A DNA stretch of 17,448 nt from positions 1 through 17,448 of the forward strand of contig CAZHST010000055.1 of NCBI GenBank assembly GCA_964535215.1. Direction: 5' to 3'. This DNA is from JACQHM01 sp964535215 (GTDB lineage: Bacteria > Methylomirabilota > Methylomirabilia > Methylomirabilales > JACQHM01). The notes below the pieces were generated by a model. It did no database searches. It was not told the DNA's origin and saw only the letters and a program-made list of their open reading frames with translations. Made by a program: the position numbers and the translations under genes. This document shows positions 1 to 6,254 of this stretch, piece by piece (the stretch's first letter is position 1; every line of letters begins with the position of its first letter).

Positions 1-40
1 TCAGAGTCCCAAAGCGTGGGCGCCATCGCTCAAGGGCCAT
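1..40 (-). CDS. Hsp20/alpha-crystallin small heat-shock protein, N-terminus only
   Basis: Only the first 13 codons lie in the window; the gene runs off the left edge. Reading leftward, the peptide MALERWRPRFGTL resembles the opening of many bacterial Hsp20 proteins (a short Met-Ala-Leu/Ile then Arg-Trp-x-Pro). Two ATGs are possible, at 46 and 40. The AGGAGG at 55-50 sits 3 nt from the first and 9 nt from the second, so 40 is preferred. A TTGACA-N17-TATCTT promoter lies just upstream on the same strand. Its divergent partner is the periplasmic protease gene htrA, which makes a protein-quality-control role sensible. The call rests on a very short peptide plus context. Confidence 0.5.
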   Translation of the reverse strand, partial: MALERWRPRFGTL

Positions 41-84
41 AGCCATTCACCTCCTCTGAAAGGATCACCAAGCTGTTCACTTTC

Positions 85-113
85 AAGATAAAACTTTAGT
101 GTCATCTTGTCAA
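85..113 (-). promoter_or_regulatory. sigma70-type promoter for the leftward Hsp20 gene
   Basis: On the minus strand a perfect TTGACA (113-108) is followed, after exactly 17 nt, by TATCTT (90-85), four of six bases of the -10 consensus. Transcription would start near 78, giving a leader of about 40 nt before the Shine-Dalgarno sequence at 55-50. Confidence 0.65.
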
Positions 114-170
114 GAGTTTTTAGCGGATGATTTGCAAATCTTGATTTTTAAAGTTCTGTTTAGAAAAAGA

Positions 171-199
171 CTTGACAAAGTGCCGATTTCCCCTTAATG
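171..199 (+). promoter_or_regulatory. candidate promoter for htrA, possibly heat-shock (sigma32-like)
   Basis: TTGACA at 172-177 is a perfect -35. At 17-nt spacing the -10 (TAATGT, 195-200) is poor. Read as a sigma32 promoter, the same DNA shows CTTGAC at 171-176, then 13 nt, then CCCCTTAAT (190-198), close to the CCCCAT-type -10 element. A heat-shock promoter would suit an HtrA protease divergent from an Hsp20 gene. The site is seen in the sequence; the sigma-factor assignment is inference. Confidence 0.45.
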
Positions 200-221
200 T
201 GAAGGCATTAAGGTTCCAGCC

Positions 222-1391
222 ATGCTCAAAGGCAAAAATCTCTTCAAAATCTTGGGGTTGGCTCTCTACGGTCTCGGGTTCTTGAGCCTGGGGGTCTACC
301 TCCATGCCAGCCTTGTCCCCATCCCCCCTTCGTTGACAAAAACTCCCTCTGTGATCAAAGAGATCCTGGTTCAGGACCGGGGGAACCTGGCTGCTCAAAG
401 CGCCTTTGTGAACGTCGCCGAGCGGGTGACCCCGGCGGTTGTCAACATCAGCACGATCTCGACCAGGAAGCGGCGAGCCCCCGGTGATCTTTTCCGTCCC
501 TTCGGCAATGACCCCTTCTTTCACGATTTCTTCGACCGGTTCTTTGAAGGACCCCCGAGGGGCCCCCATCAGATGAGTTTAGGCTCTGGGCTCATCGTGG
601 ACCGAGCGGGCTATATCTTGACCAATAACCACGTCATCAAGGACTCGGATGAAATCACGGTGAAGCTGGCGAATCAACAGGAGTACAAGGCAAAGGTGAT
701 CGGCACCGATCCCAAGACCGATCTCGCGGTCATCCGGATCATTGTGAACCAGGACCTCCCGGTGGCCGATCTTGGGGATTCCGACCGCTTACGAGTAGGG
801 GAATGGGCCATCGCCATCGGGAACCCGTTTGGATTGGACCATACGGTCACGGTAGGGGTCATCAGCGCCACAGGCCGCTCCGATGTCGGGATCGCTACCT
901 ATGAGAACTTTATCCAGACCGATGCCTCCATCAATCCGGGGAACTCTGGGGGGCCGCTTCTGAACATTAAAGGAGAGGTCATAGGGATCAACACCGCCAT
1001 TGTAGCCTCCGGACAAGGGATCGGCTTTGCCATCCCTATCAACATGGCGAAAAAGATCCTCCAGGATCTGGTGAAAAAGGGGAGGGTCACGAGGGGATGG
1101 CTAGGGGTGGGGATCCAACCTTTGACTCCTGAGCTTTCCAACTCCTTCGAGCTCCCCGCCGAGAGTGAAGGGGTCCTGGTCAACCGGATCATGCCCCAGA
1201 GCCCGGCTGAAGCCGCAGGCCTTCGGGAAGGAGACATCATCACGGCCCTCGACGGGCACAAGGTTACTGATCCTAGACAGCTTCAACAGATGGTGGCAGA
1301 CTTACCCATTGGGAAGATCGTGGAGGTCGGGGTCATTCGAGATGGGAAGCTGATAAGGGTCAGGCTGAAGGTGGGAGAGCTCCCCTCTTAA
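222..1391 (+). CDS. htrA: HtrA/Do-family periplasmic serine protease
   Basis: Envelope serine protease of the DegP/DegQ/DegS family that degrades or refolds damaged periplasmic proteins. Residues 6-28 form a hydrophobic N-terminal segment without a clear cleavage site, so it is either an uncleaved anchor (DegS-like) or a signal peptide. The trypsin-like domain has the full triad: His137 (TNNHV), Asp167 (TDLAVI) and Ser242 (GNSGGPL). A flexible Phe-rich loop (about 95-110) corresponds to the LA loop of DegP. One PDZ domain follows (about 291-386). At 389 aa with a single PDZ it matches the shorter DegS-like architecture rather than two-PDZ DegP. The start is ATG 222 with a weak AAGG ribosome site about 8 nt upstream. 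The gene is divergent from Hsp20 and is followed 33 nt later by cutA. Confidence 0.93.
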   Translation: MLKGKNLFKILGLALYGLGFLSLGVYLHASLVPIPPSLTKTPSVIKEILVQDRGNLAAQSAFVNVAERVTPAVVNISTISTRKRRAPGDLFRPFGNDPFFHDFFDRFFEGPPRGPHQMSLGSGLIVDRAGYILTNNHVIKDSDEITVKLANQQEYKAKVIGTDPKTDLAVIRIIVNQDLPVADLGDSDRLRVGEWAIAIGNPFGLDHTVTVGVISATGRSDVGIATYENFIQTDASINPGNSGGPLLNIKGEVIGINTAIVASGQGIGFAIPINMAKKILQDLVKKGRVTRGWLGVGIQPLTPELSNSFELPAESEGVLVNRIMPQSPAEAAGLREGDIITALDGHKVTDPRQLQQMVADLPIGKIVEVGVIRDGKLIRVRLKVGELPS

Positions 1392-1424
1392 ATCTTGTCG
1401 AAGGGAAGTGAGTCCCAGAATTGT

Positions 1425-1763
1425 ATGGAGCAGACCTTTGACTATACCGTCGTCTTGATCACCACAAGCTCGCCCGAGGAGGCGGAGAAGATCGGGAAGG
1501 CCCTCGTTTGTGAAAGGCTGGCTGCTTGCGCGAACATTGTCAAGGAAATCCGCTCCTTCTTCTTCTGGCAGGGAAAGGTAGAGGACGAGCGGGAAGCCCT
1601 CATCATCGTCAAGACAAAAGCCTCCCTCTTCCCTTCCCTTGTCGAAAGGGTGAAGGCCCTCCATTCCTATACCGTCCCTGAGATCATCGCCCTTCCCATC
1701 CTGATGGGCTCTGAGAGCTACCTCCGCTGGATGGATGACGTCACCTCCCCACCTGCCCCTTGA
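1425..1763 (+). CDS. cutA: CutA-family divalent ion tolerance protein
   Basis: Small trimeric protein of the CutA1 family, linked to divalent metal tolerance in E. coli; its molecular role is still debated. The family hallmarks are visible: VVLITTSSPEEAEKIGKAL (strand then helix), ERLAACANIV, the FFWQGKVE segment, IIVKT, and a C-terminal VPEIIALP...YLRWM stretch. From ATG 1425 the protein is 112 aa, the usual CutA size, with a GAAGTGAG ribosome site about 12 nt upstream. An in-frame TTG at 1395 would add ten uncharacteristic residues and has no good ribosome site, so it is disfavoured. It follows htrA by 33 nt and is probably co-transcribed with it. Confidence 0.9.
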   Translation: MEQTFDYTVVLITTSSPEEAEKIGKALVCERLAACANIVKEIRSFFFWQGKVEDEREALIIVKTKASLFPSLVERVKALHSYTVPEIIALPILMGSESYLRWMDDVTSPPAP

Positions 1764-1764
1764 C

Positions 1765-1808
1765 CTCCTCATAACTTGCTTCGTGGCTGTGCCGGGGAGG
1801 AGCTTTTT
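1765..1808 (+). terminator. weak candidate terminator after cutA
   Basis: CTCCTC (1765-1770) can pair with GAGGAG (1797-1802) across a 26-nt loop, followed by CTTTTT (1803-1808). The T-run and the position right after the cutA stop fit, but the stem is only 6 bp and the loop is long. Confidence 0.3.
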
Positions 1809-1830
1809 CCCTCGCATCCCGCTTTTAAGC

Positions 1831-1859
1831 TTGACAAGCTGGAAGAAGCAGGATATAAG
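1831..1859 (+). promoter_or_regulatory. strong sigma70-type promoter for the transglycosylase gene
   Basis: A perfect TTGACA (1831-1836) is followed by 17 nt and TATAAG (1854-1859, five of six consensus bases). Transcription would start near 1866, leaving a leader of about 108 nt before the ATG at 1974. The hexamers and spacing are identical to those of the cstA promoter at 3827-3855. Confidence 0.75.
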
Positions 1860-1973
1860 GCATGGCTAAATTTCATCCCTGGATGAGCAGGGGCCCTCGA
1901 AAAGAGCCGGCAGTCTCCATTTTGGCACGAAGTCTGCTAAACCCTGGAAGAAACCCCGAGCTAGGAGGAGAAG

Positions 1974-3716
1974 ATGGGAGAGCAGCTCTTCAAAAGGCCT
2001 CTCACAAAAGTCGGCATCGTCGTGACCTCCTTCCTCTACGGGTCAGTCACGTTTTTTTCCCTTCATCACCCTTCTCCTCTGAGAAGTGTTGCTTATGCCC
2101 TTCCTTCCGAAACCTCCGCCCCAGGCCAAAAGGACCGAGCAAAGGCCCTAAACAAGGAGATCGCCAAACTGGAAGAGCTAGCCGAACAGAAGGCTTGGCT
2201 TCAGACCGATGGTGAACCCCTTGAGGGGGGTGAGGAGGGACCTGAGCTGAAGGAAGAGGCCCCTGCCCTGGTGAGCCCGGATGACGAAAAAGCTCTGGAA
2301 GAAGAAAAGGCCTCCCCAATCGTCGAGGAACCGGGGAAGGGTTATGACATCCCCGTTGTCTTCAATGAGAAGGTCAAAGCCTATCTCCGCCTCTTTCAGA
2401 CCTCTAAGCAAGAAGTCATCTCCCGGGCCTTTAGGCGGGCCGAGCAATACCTGGGCATGATGAAGGAGATCTTCCAGGAGAAAGGGCTCCCGAAGGACCT
2501 GATCAACTTGGCCTTCATCGAGAGTGCCTTCAATCCCTGGGCCACGTCGAAGGCCAGTGCCGTCGGCATCTGGCAGTTTATCGAGTCAACGGCGAGGCGC
2601 TACGGCCTCAAGATTGACTACTGGATTGATGAGCGTCGGGATCCGGAGAAGGCGACCAGGGCGGCGGCTAAGTATCTGCGGGAGCTGTACGAGATGTTTA
2701 AGTCCTGGCCTCTTGCCCTGGCGGCCTATAATGCGGGGGAGAGAAAAGTACAGGCGGCCATGGAACGTCAAGGGACCACCGACTTCTGGGCCCTCCGGCT
2801 CCCCAAAGAGACCCAGTTGTTCGTTCCAGCCTTTATGGCCATGACGATCATTGCCAAAGACCCTGAGCGTTATGGCTTCTCCCCTCCCCGGGAGAAGCCG
2901 TGGGAGCCGGACCGGGTTCGGATTAGTGGGCCGACCGATCTTCGGCTCATCGCTCGGGGGGCCGGGACTTCCCTCGAGGTAATCCGGGCTCTGAACCCCG
3001 AGCTCCGCCGGGGGGTCACCCCCCCCTTTACGGCTCACTACGAGGTGAAACTCCCTCCCGGCAGTAAGGAGGACGTCCTCCAAACCCTGGCAAGGGTTCC
3101 GAAAGAGCGCCGCACCCTGTGGGCCATGTACCGGGTGCGGAAGGGGGAAACCCTGGCGGGGATCGCCAAACGCCATCAAGTGCCGCTTCCCGTCTTGGCC
3201 GAGCTCAACCAGATGGAGGCTGGTCAGCGGCCAAGGGCAGGGAGCACCCTCCTGCTGCCGTTCCCTGCGCGGACCGTGGTGGCGAGCACTTGGGAGCGTC
3301 CGGAGCGCCTTGCCTCCGAGCCGGTTCAACGGGTGAAACTCTCACCTCAGACGACCCACCACCGGGTCAAGAAGGGAGATACCCTCTGGCGGATCGCCAA
3401 AGCTTACGGTGTGAGTCTGGTAGATCTTTCCCGGTGGAACGACTTGAAACCCGGAGACCTCCTCTATCCTGGCCAGATCCTCCTGGTGGCCGCCCCTTCC
3501 CAGGCGGTCGAGGTCCCGAGTCCTTCCAAGGCCCCTACCTTGATCGAGTCCCAGCAGATCATCAAATACCGGGTGAAGCGAGGGGATACCCTTTGGGAGA
3601 TCGCCAGATCGTATGGGGTCACCGTTTCGGAGCTCCGGCACTGGAACACGCTCACCTCCAAGAGCAAGATTAGGCCAGGCCAGGTGCTCCGGATCCTCCC
3701 GGGGAAGAGCCTTTAG
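1974..3716 (+). CDS. MltD-like lytic murein transglycosylase with LysM repeats
   Basis: Exported enzyme that cleaves the glycan strands of peptidoglycan to 1,6-anhydro ends. The N-terminus has a positively charged start, a hydrophobic stretch (about 12-30) and a likely cleavage near 42. A Glu/Lys-rich linker covers about 50-120. The SLT family 1 domain (about 165-290) has the catalytic Glu183 in FIES, followed by SAVGIWQF, Tyr-containing YGL and the LALAAYNAGE motif. Three LysM peptidoglycan-binding repeats start near 385 (VRKGETL), 462 (VKKGDTLWRIA) and 531 (VKRGDTLWEIA); a degenerate fourth may lie around 320-345. Size and order match MltD (catalytic domain then C-terminal LysMs). The start is supported by AGGAGG at 1963-1968, 5 nt upstream. 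It appears monocistronic, with its own promoter at 1831. Confidence 0.92.
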   Translation: MGEQLFKRPLTKVGIVVTSFLYGSVTFFSLHHPSPLRSVAYALPSETSAPGQKDRAKALNKEIAKLEELAEQKAWLQTDGEPLEGGEEGPELKEEAPALVSPDDEKALEEEKASPIVEEPGKGYDIPVVFNEKVKAYLRLFQTSKQEVISRAFRRAEQYLGMMKEIFQEKGLPKDLINLAFIESAFNPWATSKASAVGIWQFIESTARRYGLKIDYWIDERRDPEKATRAAAKYLRELYEMFKSWPLALAAYNAGERKVQAAMERQGTTDFWALRLPKETQLFVPAFMAMTIIAKDPERYGFSPPREKPWEPDRVRISGPTDLRLIARGAGTSLEVIRALNPELRRGVTPPFTAHYEVKLPPGSKEDVLQTLARVPKERRTLWAMYRVRKGETLAGIAKRHQVPLPVLAELNQMEAGQRPRAGSTLLLPFPARTVVASTWERPERLASEPVQRVKLSPQTTHHRVKKGDTLWRIAKAYGVSLVDLSRWNDLKPGDLLYPGQILLVAAPSQAVEVPSPSKAPTLIESQQIIKYRVKRGDTLWEIARSYGVTVSELRHWNTLTSKSKIRPGQVLRILPGKSL

Positions 3717-3826
3717 CGCCTCACCCCCCATTGTATTCATGGTCCTCGTCGTTCAGGCGAGGCCCTTTCTTTTGACGGGGAGATTTTCCCCGCCTCTCCT
3801 TACACCTCCTCCCGATGCTTTTGGCA

Positions 3827-3855
3827 TTGACACAAACGCCGTTTCAAGTTATAAG
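3827..3855 (+). promoter_or_regulatory. strong sigma70-type promoter for cstA
   Basis: A perfect TTGACA (3827-3832) is followed by 17 nt and TATAAG (3850-3855). The start would be near 3862, with a leader of about 94 nt. No CRP-like palindrome (TGTGA-N6-TCACA) is visible upstream, so there is no sign of the E. coli type of carbon-starvation control. The rest of the 3717-3955 gap holds only a 6-bp hairpin (3776-3792) without a T-run. Confidence 0.75.
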
Positions 3856-3955
3856 AGGTTCATCTACAAAGGGGAGCGCTCTAAGGGGCGAGGATCGTGG
3901 GAGGGGTTAAAGGGGTCGCTGGCAAGGAAGGAAAGCGTCGAAAAGGAGTTAAACG

Positions 3956-5635
3956 ATGAACTCGATGCTGTTAGGTGCGTTGGCCCTGCTCCTTTTCCTC
4001 TTCGGCTACTTCGTCTACGCGAAGTTTATCGGGGAGAAGATCTACGGCCTTGATCCCAACCGTCGGACGCCGGCCCATGAGTTTGAGGACGGGGTCGATT
4101 TTGTCCCCACCAACAAGTACGTCCTCTACGGCCACCACTATGCCACCATCGCCGGCGCCGGGCCCATCGTGGGCCCGGCCATTGCCGTCATCTACGGCTG
4201 GCTCCCGGCTATCCTCTGGGCGGTCTTGGGGACGATCTTCATCGGCGCCGTCCACGACTTTGGGGCATTGGCGGCTTCGTTGCGGCATCAGGGGAGATCC
4301 ATCGGCGACATCTGCAAGGACCTGGTGGGACCCCGGGCAAGATGGCTCTTCCTCTGGGTCATCTTCTTCCTTCTCCTCCTGGCCATCGCTGTCTTCGCCA
4401 GGATCATCGGCACCCTCTTCAAGACCTATCCCTCCTCGGTCCTCCCGGCCTTTGGCCTGATCCTCATCGCCGTGATGGTGGGCTACACGATCTACCGAAC
4501 CAACCTCGGCCTCGGGACCTCAACGGCGGTGGCTGTCTTCCTCTTCCTCTTCCTCATCTGGCTCGGGATCAAGGTCCCCATGGGTCAGCAGGTCAGTATC
4601 AACCAGTGGATCGTGGTCCTCCTCTTCTACGGCTTCTGGGCCTCTTCCCTCCCCGTCTGGATCCTCCTCCAGCCCAGGGATTACATCAACTCCTTCCAGC
4701 TCTACATCGCCCTGGCCCTCTTCTACCTCGGGCTCTTCGTCATGCGACCCGATATCGTCGCCCCGGCCGTTCGAACCGATGTTCCTGGCTCACCACCCCT
4801 CATCCCTTTCATCTTCATCCTGATCGCCTGCGGGGCGGTCTCGGGCTTTCACGCCTTGGCCTCCTCCGGGACCACCTCCAAGCAGATTGATAACGAGAGG
4901 GATGCCAGGTTCGTGGGTTACGCCGGGATGCTGGGGGAGGGGCTGATCTCCACCATTGCTGTCATCGCCTGCACCTCCGTCGCGTTGGGCTCGGCCGCCG
5001 TGTGGCAGGAGCACTATGCCACCTTCGGTCCGGCCAGCGGTCTGGGGGCGGCCCTCGGGGCCTTCGTGGAGGGAACCGGCCGCATGATGGCAGCCATAGG
5101 CTTCTCCCCTGAGTTTTCCAAGAACTTCGTGGCCGTCACGGTCATCGGCTTCGCCCTGACGACCCTGGACTCGGCCTGCCGTATCCTACGGTACATCATT
5201 GCCGAGATGGGAGCCGGCGCCGGTCTCAAGGTTGTCCAGAACCGGTGGGTGGCGTCCTTCCTGGCCGTGTTCCTGGCGTATCTCCTGGCCACCGTCAAGG
5301 TGGGTGAGACGCCCACCGGCCTCGTCCTCTGGCCCCTCTTCGGGACGACCAACCAGGTCCTGGCCGCCCTCACGTTTCTCACGGTGAGCGTCTGGCTCTT
5401 AAAGCGGAACCGGCCAACGTTCTTCACCATGGCCCCGATGGCCTTCATGCTCGTCGTCACCACCTGGGCCATGCTGATCCAGTTGGAAAAGTTCTACACC
5501 ACCAAGACCTGGCTCCTCTTTGTGATGGGTTTGGCCATCCTCTTCTGCGTCCTCTGGGTGGTGGTAGAGTCCCTGGTGACCTTTTTCAGCTTTAAGAGGG
5601 CGGCGAGGGCGAGGGCCGTCCAGTACCTGGAGTAA
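3956..5635 (+). CDS. cstA: CstA-family carbon starvation / pyruvate-amino-acid transporter
   Basis: Polytopic inner-membrane transporter of the CstA family; E. coli members CstA and BtsT import peptides and pyruvate. The signature region is clear: GHHYATIAGAGPIVGPAIA near residues 60-78, then the GTIFIGAVHDFGALAASLRHQG segment near 101, and SGTTSKQI and TTLDSACR further on. Many hydrophobic helices fill the rest. At 559 aa it is shorter than E. coli CstA (about 700 aa) and matches the compact form. ATG 3956 has AAAAGGAG at 3941-3948, 7 nt upstream. In E. coli cstA and btsT are each followed by a tiny gene of the YbdD/YjiX family; here a tiny reading frame begins 110 nt downstream, which is relevant to the next entry. 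Confidence 0.93.
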   Translation: MNSMLLGALALLLFLFGYFVYAKFIGEKIYGLDPNRRTPAHEFEDGVDFVPTNKYVLYGHHYATIAGAGPIVGPAIAVIYGWLPAILWAVLGTIFIGAVHDFGALAASLRHQGRSIGDICKDLVGPRARWLFLWVIFFLLLLAIAVFARIIGTLFKTYPSSVLPAFGLILIAVMVGYTIYRTNLGLGTSTAVAVFLFLFLIWLGIKVPMGQQVSINQWIVVLLFYGFWASSLPVWILLQPRDYINSFQLYIALALFYLGLFVMRPDIVAPAVRTDVPGSPPLIPFIFILIACGAVSGFHALASSGTTSKQIDNERDARFVGYAGMLGEGLISTIAVIACTSVALGSAAVWQEHYATFGPASGLGAALGAFVEGTGRMMAAIGFSPEFSKNFVAVTVIGFALTTLDSACRILRYIIAEMGAGAGLKVVQNRWVASFLAVFLAYLLATVKVGETPTGLVLWPLFGTTNQVLAALTFLTVSVWLLKRNRPTFFTMAPMAFMLVVTTWAMLIQLEKFYTTKTWLLFVMGLAILFCVLWVVVESLVTFFSFKRAARARAVQYLE

Positions 5636-5665
5636 AAGGACCGGGGACACCCAACCGGTTCGTCC

Positions 5666-5694
5666 TTGTGGGTTTCGCCAGGGAGTGGTATACT
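5666..5694 (+). promoter_or_regulatory. extended -10 promoter for the small Cys-Cys genes and arsA-like operon
   Basis: TATACT (5689-5694) is preceded by TGG at 5686-5688, giving an extended -10, and by TTGTGG (5666-5671) at 17-nt spacing. Transcription would start near 5701, about 45 nt before the ATG at 5746. This would let the small genes and the ArsA-type ATPase be expressed separately from cstA. Confidence 0.6.
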
Positions 5695-5745
5695 AAAGTA
5701 GCATGGTGGCAATCAGGGCCTCTGATCGGAGAGGAGTGCAAGACG

Positions 5746-5955
5746 ATGTTTGAGCTGCTGAAGCGCTTCTTTCAAGCCTTCAATGAGTACGCCAAACGTT
5801 TCCCTGGCGGTGGCTGAAGCGCGGGAGGCCAAGGATTCCTGCCTCGGGAAGGCAGGAAGGATGCCTCCAAGCCTCGAAGGGGGGGGCAGGCCCTTTCCGA
5901 GATGGATCATAACCACGAGGAAGCCGGTGAACCTCAGGCGTTTCGTTGCTGTTAG
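5746..5955 (+). CDS. small reading frame ending RCC-stop, interrupted by in-frame TGA (possible selenoprotein, YbdD/YjiX position)
   Basis: A strong ribosome site (GGAGAGGAG, 5728-5736) precedes ATG 5746. The frame encodes an amphipathic start (MFELLKRFFQAFNEYAKRF...) for 23 codons, meets TGA at 5815-5817, and stays open in the same frame for 45 more codons to TAG at 5953, ending FRCC. Read through, it would be 69 aa. Position after cstA, length and the RCC terminus match the YbdD/YjiX (DUF466) family, whose Pfam entry I recall being named as a putative selenoprotein family. The internal family motifs (Tyr-rich centre, HPD-type motif) are not evident, so membership is unproven. A hairpin follows the TGA. 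If TGA is simply a stop, the product is a 23-aa peptide. A run of eight G (5879-5886) also makes a frameshift or sequencing error possible. Confidence 0.4.
5824..5868 (+). other. hairpin downstream of in-frame TGA, bacterial SECIS-like geometry
   Basis: TTCCTGCCT (5836-5844) pairs perfectly over 9 bp with AGGCAGGAA (5850-5858), leaving the 5-nt loop CGGGA. An outer 6-bp stem GGAGGC (5824-5829) / GCCTCC (5863-5868) extends it across a 6/4-nt internal loop. The apical loop begins 27 nt after the TGA and has G at its second position. As I recall, general models of bacterial SECIS elements allow a distance of roughly 16-37 nt and ask for G in the first two loop positions. The structure is seen in the sequence; a recoding role is inference. 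Confidence 0.4.
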
Positions 5956-6220
5956 GAAGCTCAAAGAGCTCATCCGGGATCTGGCCGATTTCCTGGAGCA
6001 GTCCTTCCGGGTCTTTCATGGCCCGAGGATGCAGCGGGCCCTCGGCCTCGAGGAGGATATGTTCATGCTCCTGTGCTTCTCCGACCTTCTCGGCATCCCG
6101 AATCCGGTTTCCTATTACTCCCTGGAGCTCTTGGCAGTTTTCCATCCTAAGGATCTCGAGGCCTGGATAGAGAGGATGGGCCGTCGGAAAAGTCTGATTG
6201 ACACCTGCTGGTGTTGCTGA
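5927..6220 (+). CDS. cory-CC-star-like small protein ending in Cys-Cys
   Basis: From GTG 5927 this is a 97-aa protein with an amphipathic first helix (KLKELIRDLADFLEQSF), a conserved-looking core (EEDMFMLLCFSDLLGIPNP...YYSLELL), and the extreme C-terminus LIDTCWCC. It resembles the small family called cory-CC-star after its Cys-Cys-stop ending, typically next to ArsA-type ATPases, as here. Function is unknown; the terminal thiols suggest metal, metalloid or redox chemistry (inference). The frame is open further upstream to ATG 5783, but those extra 48 residues are low in hydrophobics, overlap the hairpin and lack a family look. GTG 5927 has GAGGA at 5917-5921, 5 nt upstream, and gives the family length. 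It overlaps the preceding small frame by 29 nt. Confidence 0.6.
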   Translation: MNLRRFVAVRKLKELIRDLADFLEQSFRVFHGPRMQRALGLEEDMFMLLCFSDLLGIPNPVSYYSLELLAVFHPKDLEAWIERMGRRKSLIDTCWCC

Positions 6221-6254
6221 AGCCCTCACCCTCTACCTCCTTCCAACCGTTTCC

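Noticed and set aside
61..130. CIRCE (HrcA) element between Hsp20 and htrA
   Set aside because: No TTAGCACTC-N9-GAGTGCTAA inverted repeat; only a superficial TTAGTGTC match.
1862..2215. 117-codon open frame overlapping the start of the transglycosylase gene
   Set aside because: Its ATG lies before the predicted transcription start of the 1831-1859 promoter, it has no ribosome site, and most of it is an out-of-frame shadow of the LysM/SLT gene.
2586..3329. 247-codon antisense frame within the transglycosylase gene
   Set aside because: No ribosome site or recognisable motif; it lies fully inside a convincing LysM/SLT coding region.
3718..3792. Terminator after the transglycosylase gene
   Set aside because: Only a 5-bp pairing over a 36-nt loop and a 6-bp hairpin (3776-3792) are present, and neither is followed by a T-run.
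5783..5926. Upstream extension of the cory-CC-star-like frame to ATG 5783
   Set aside because: The added 48 residues look non-globular, overlap the hairpin and the other small frame, and the ATG lacks a ribosome site; GTG 5927 has one. Kept as an alternative because GC3 in this stretch is fairly high.
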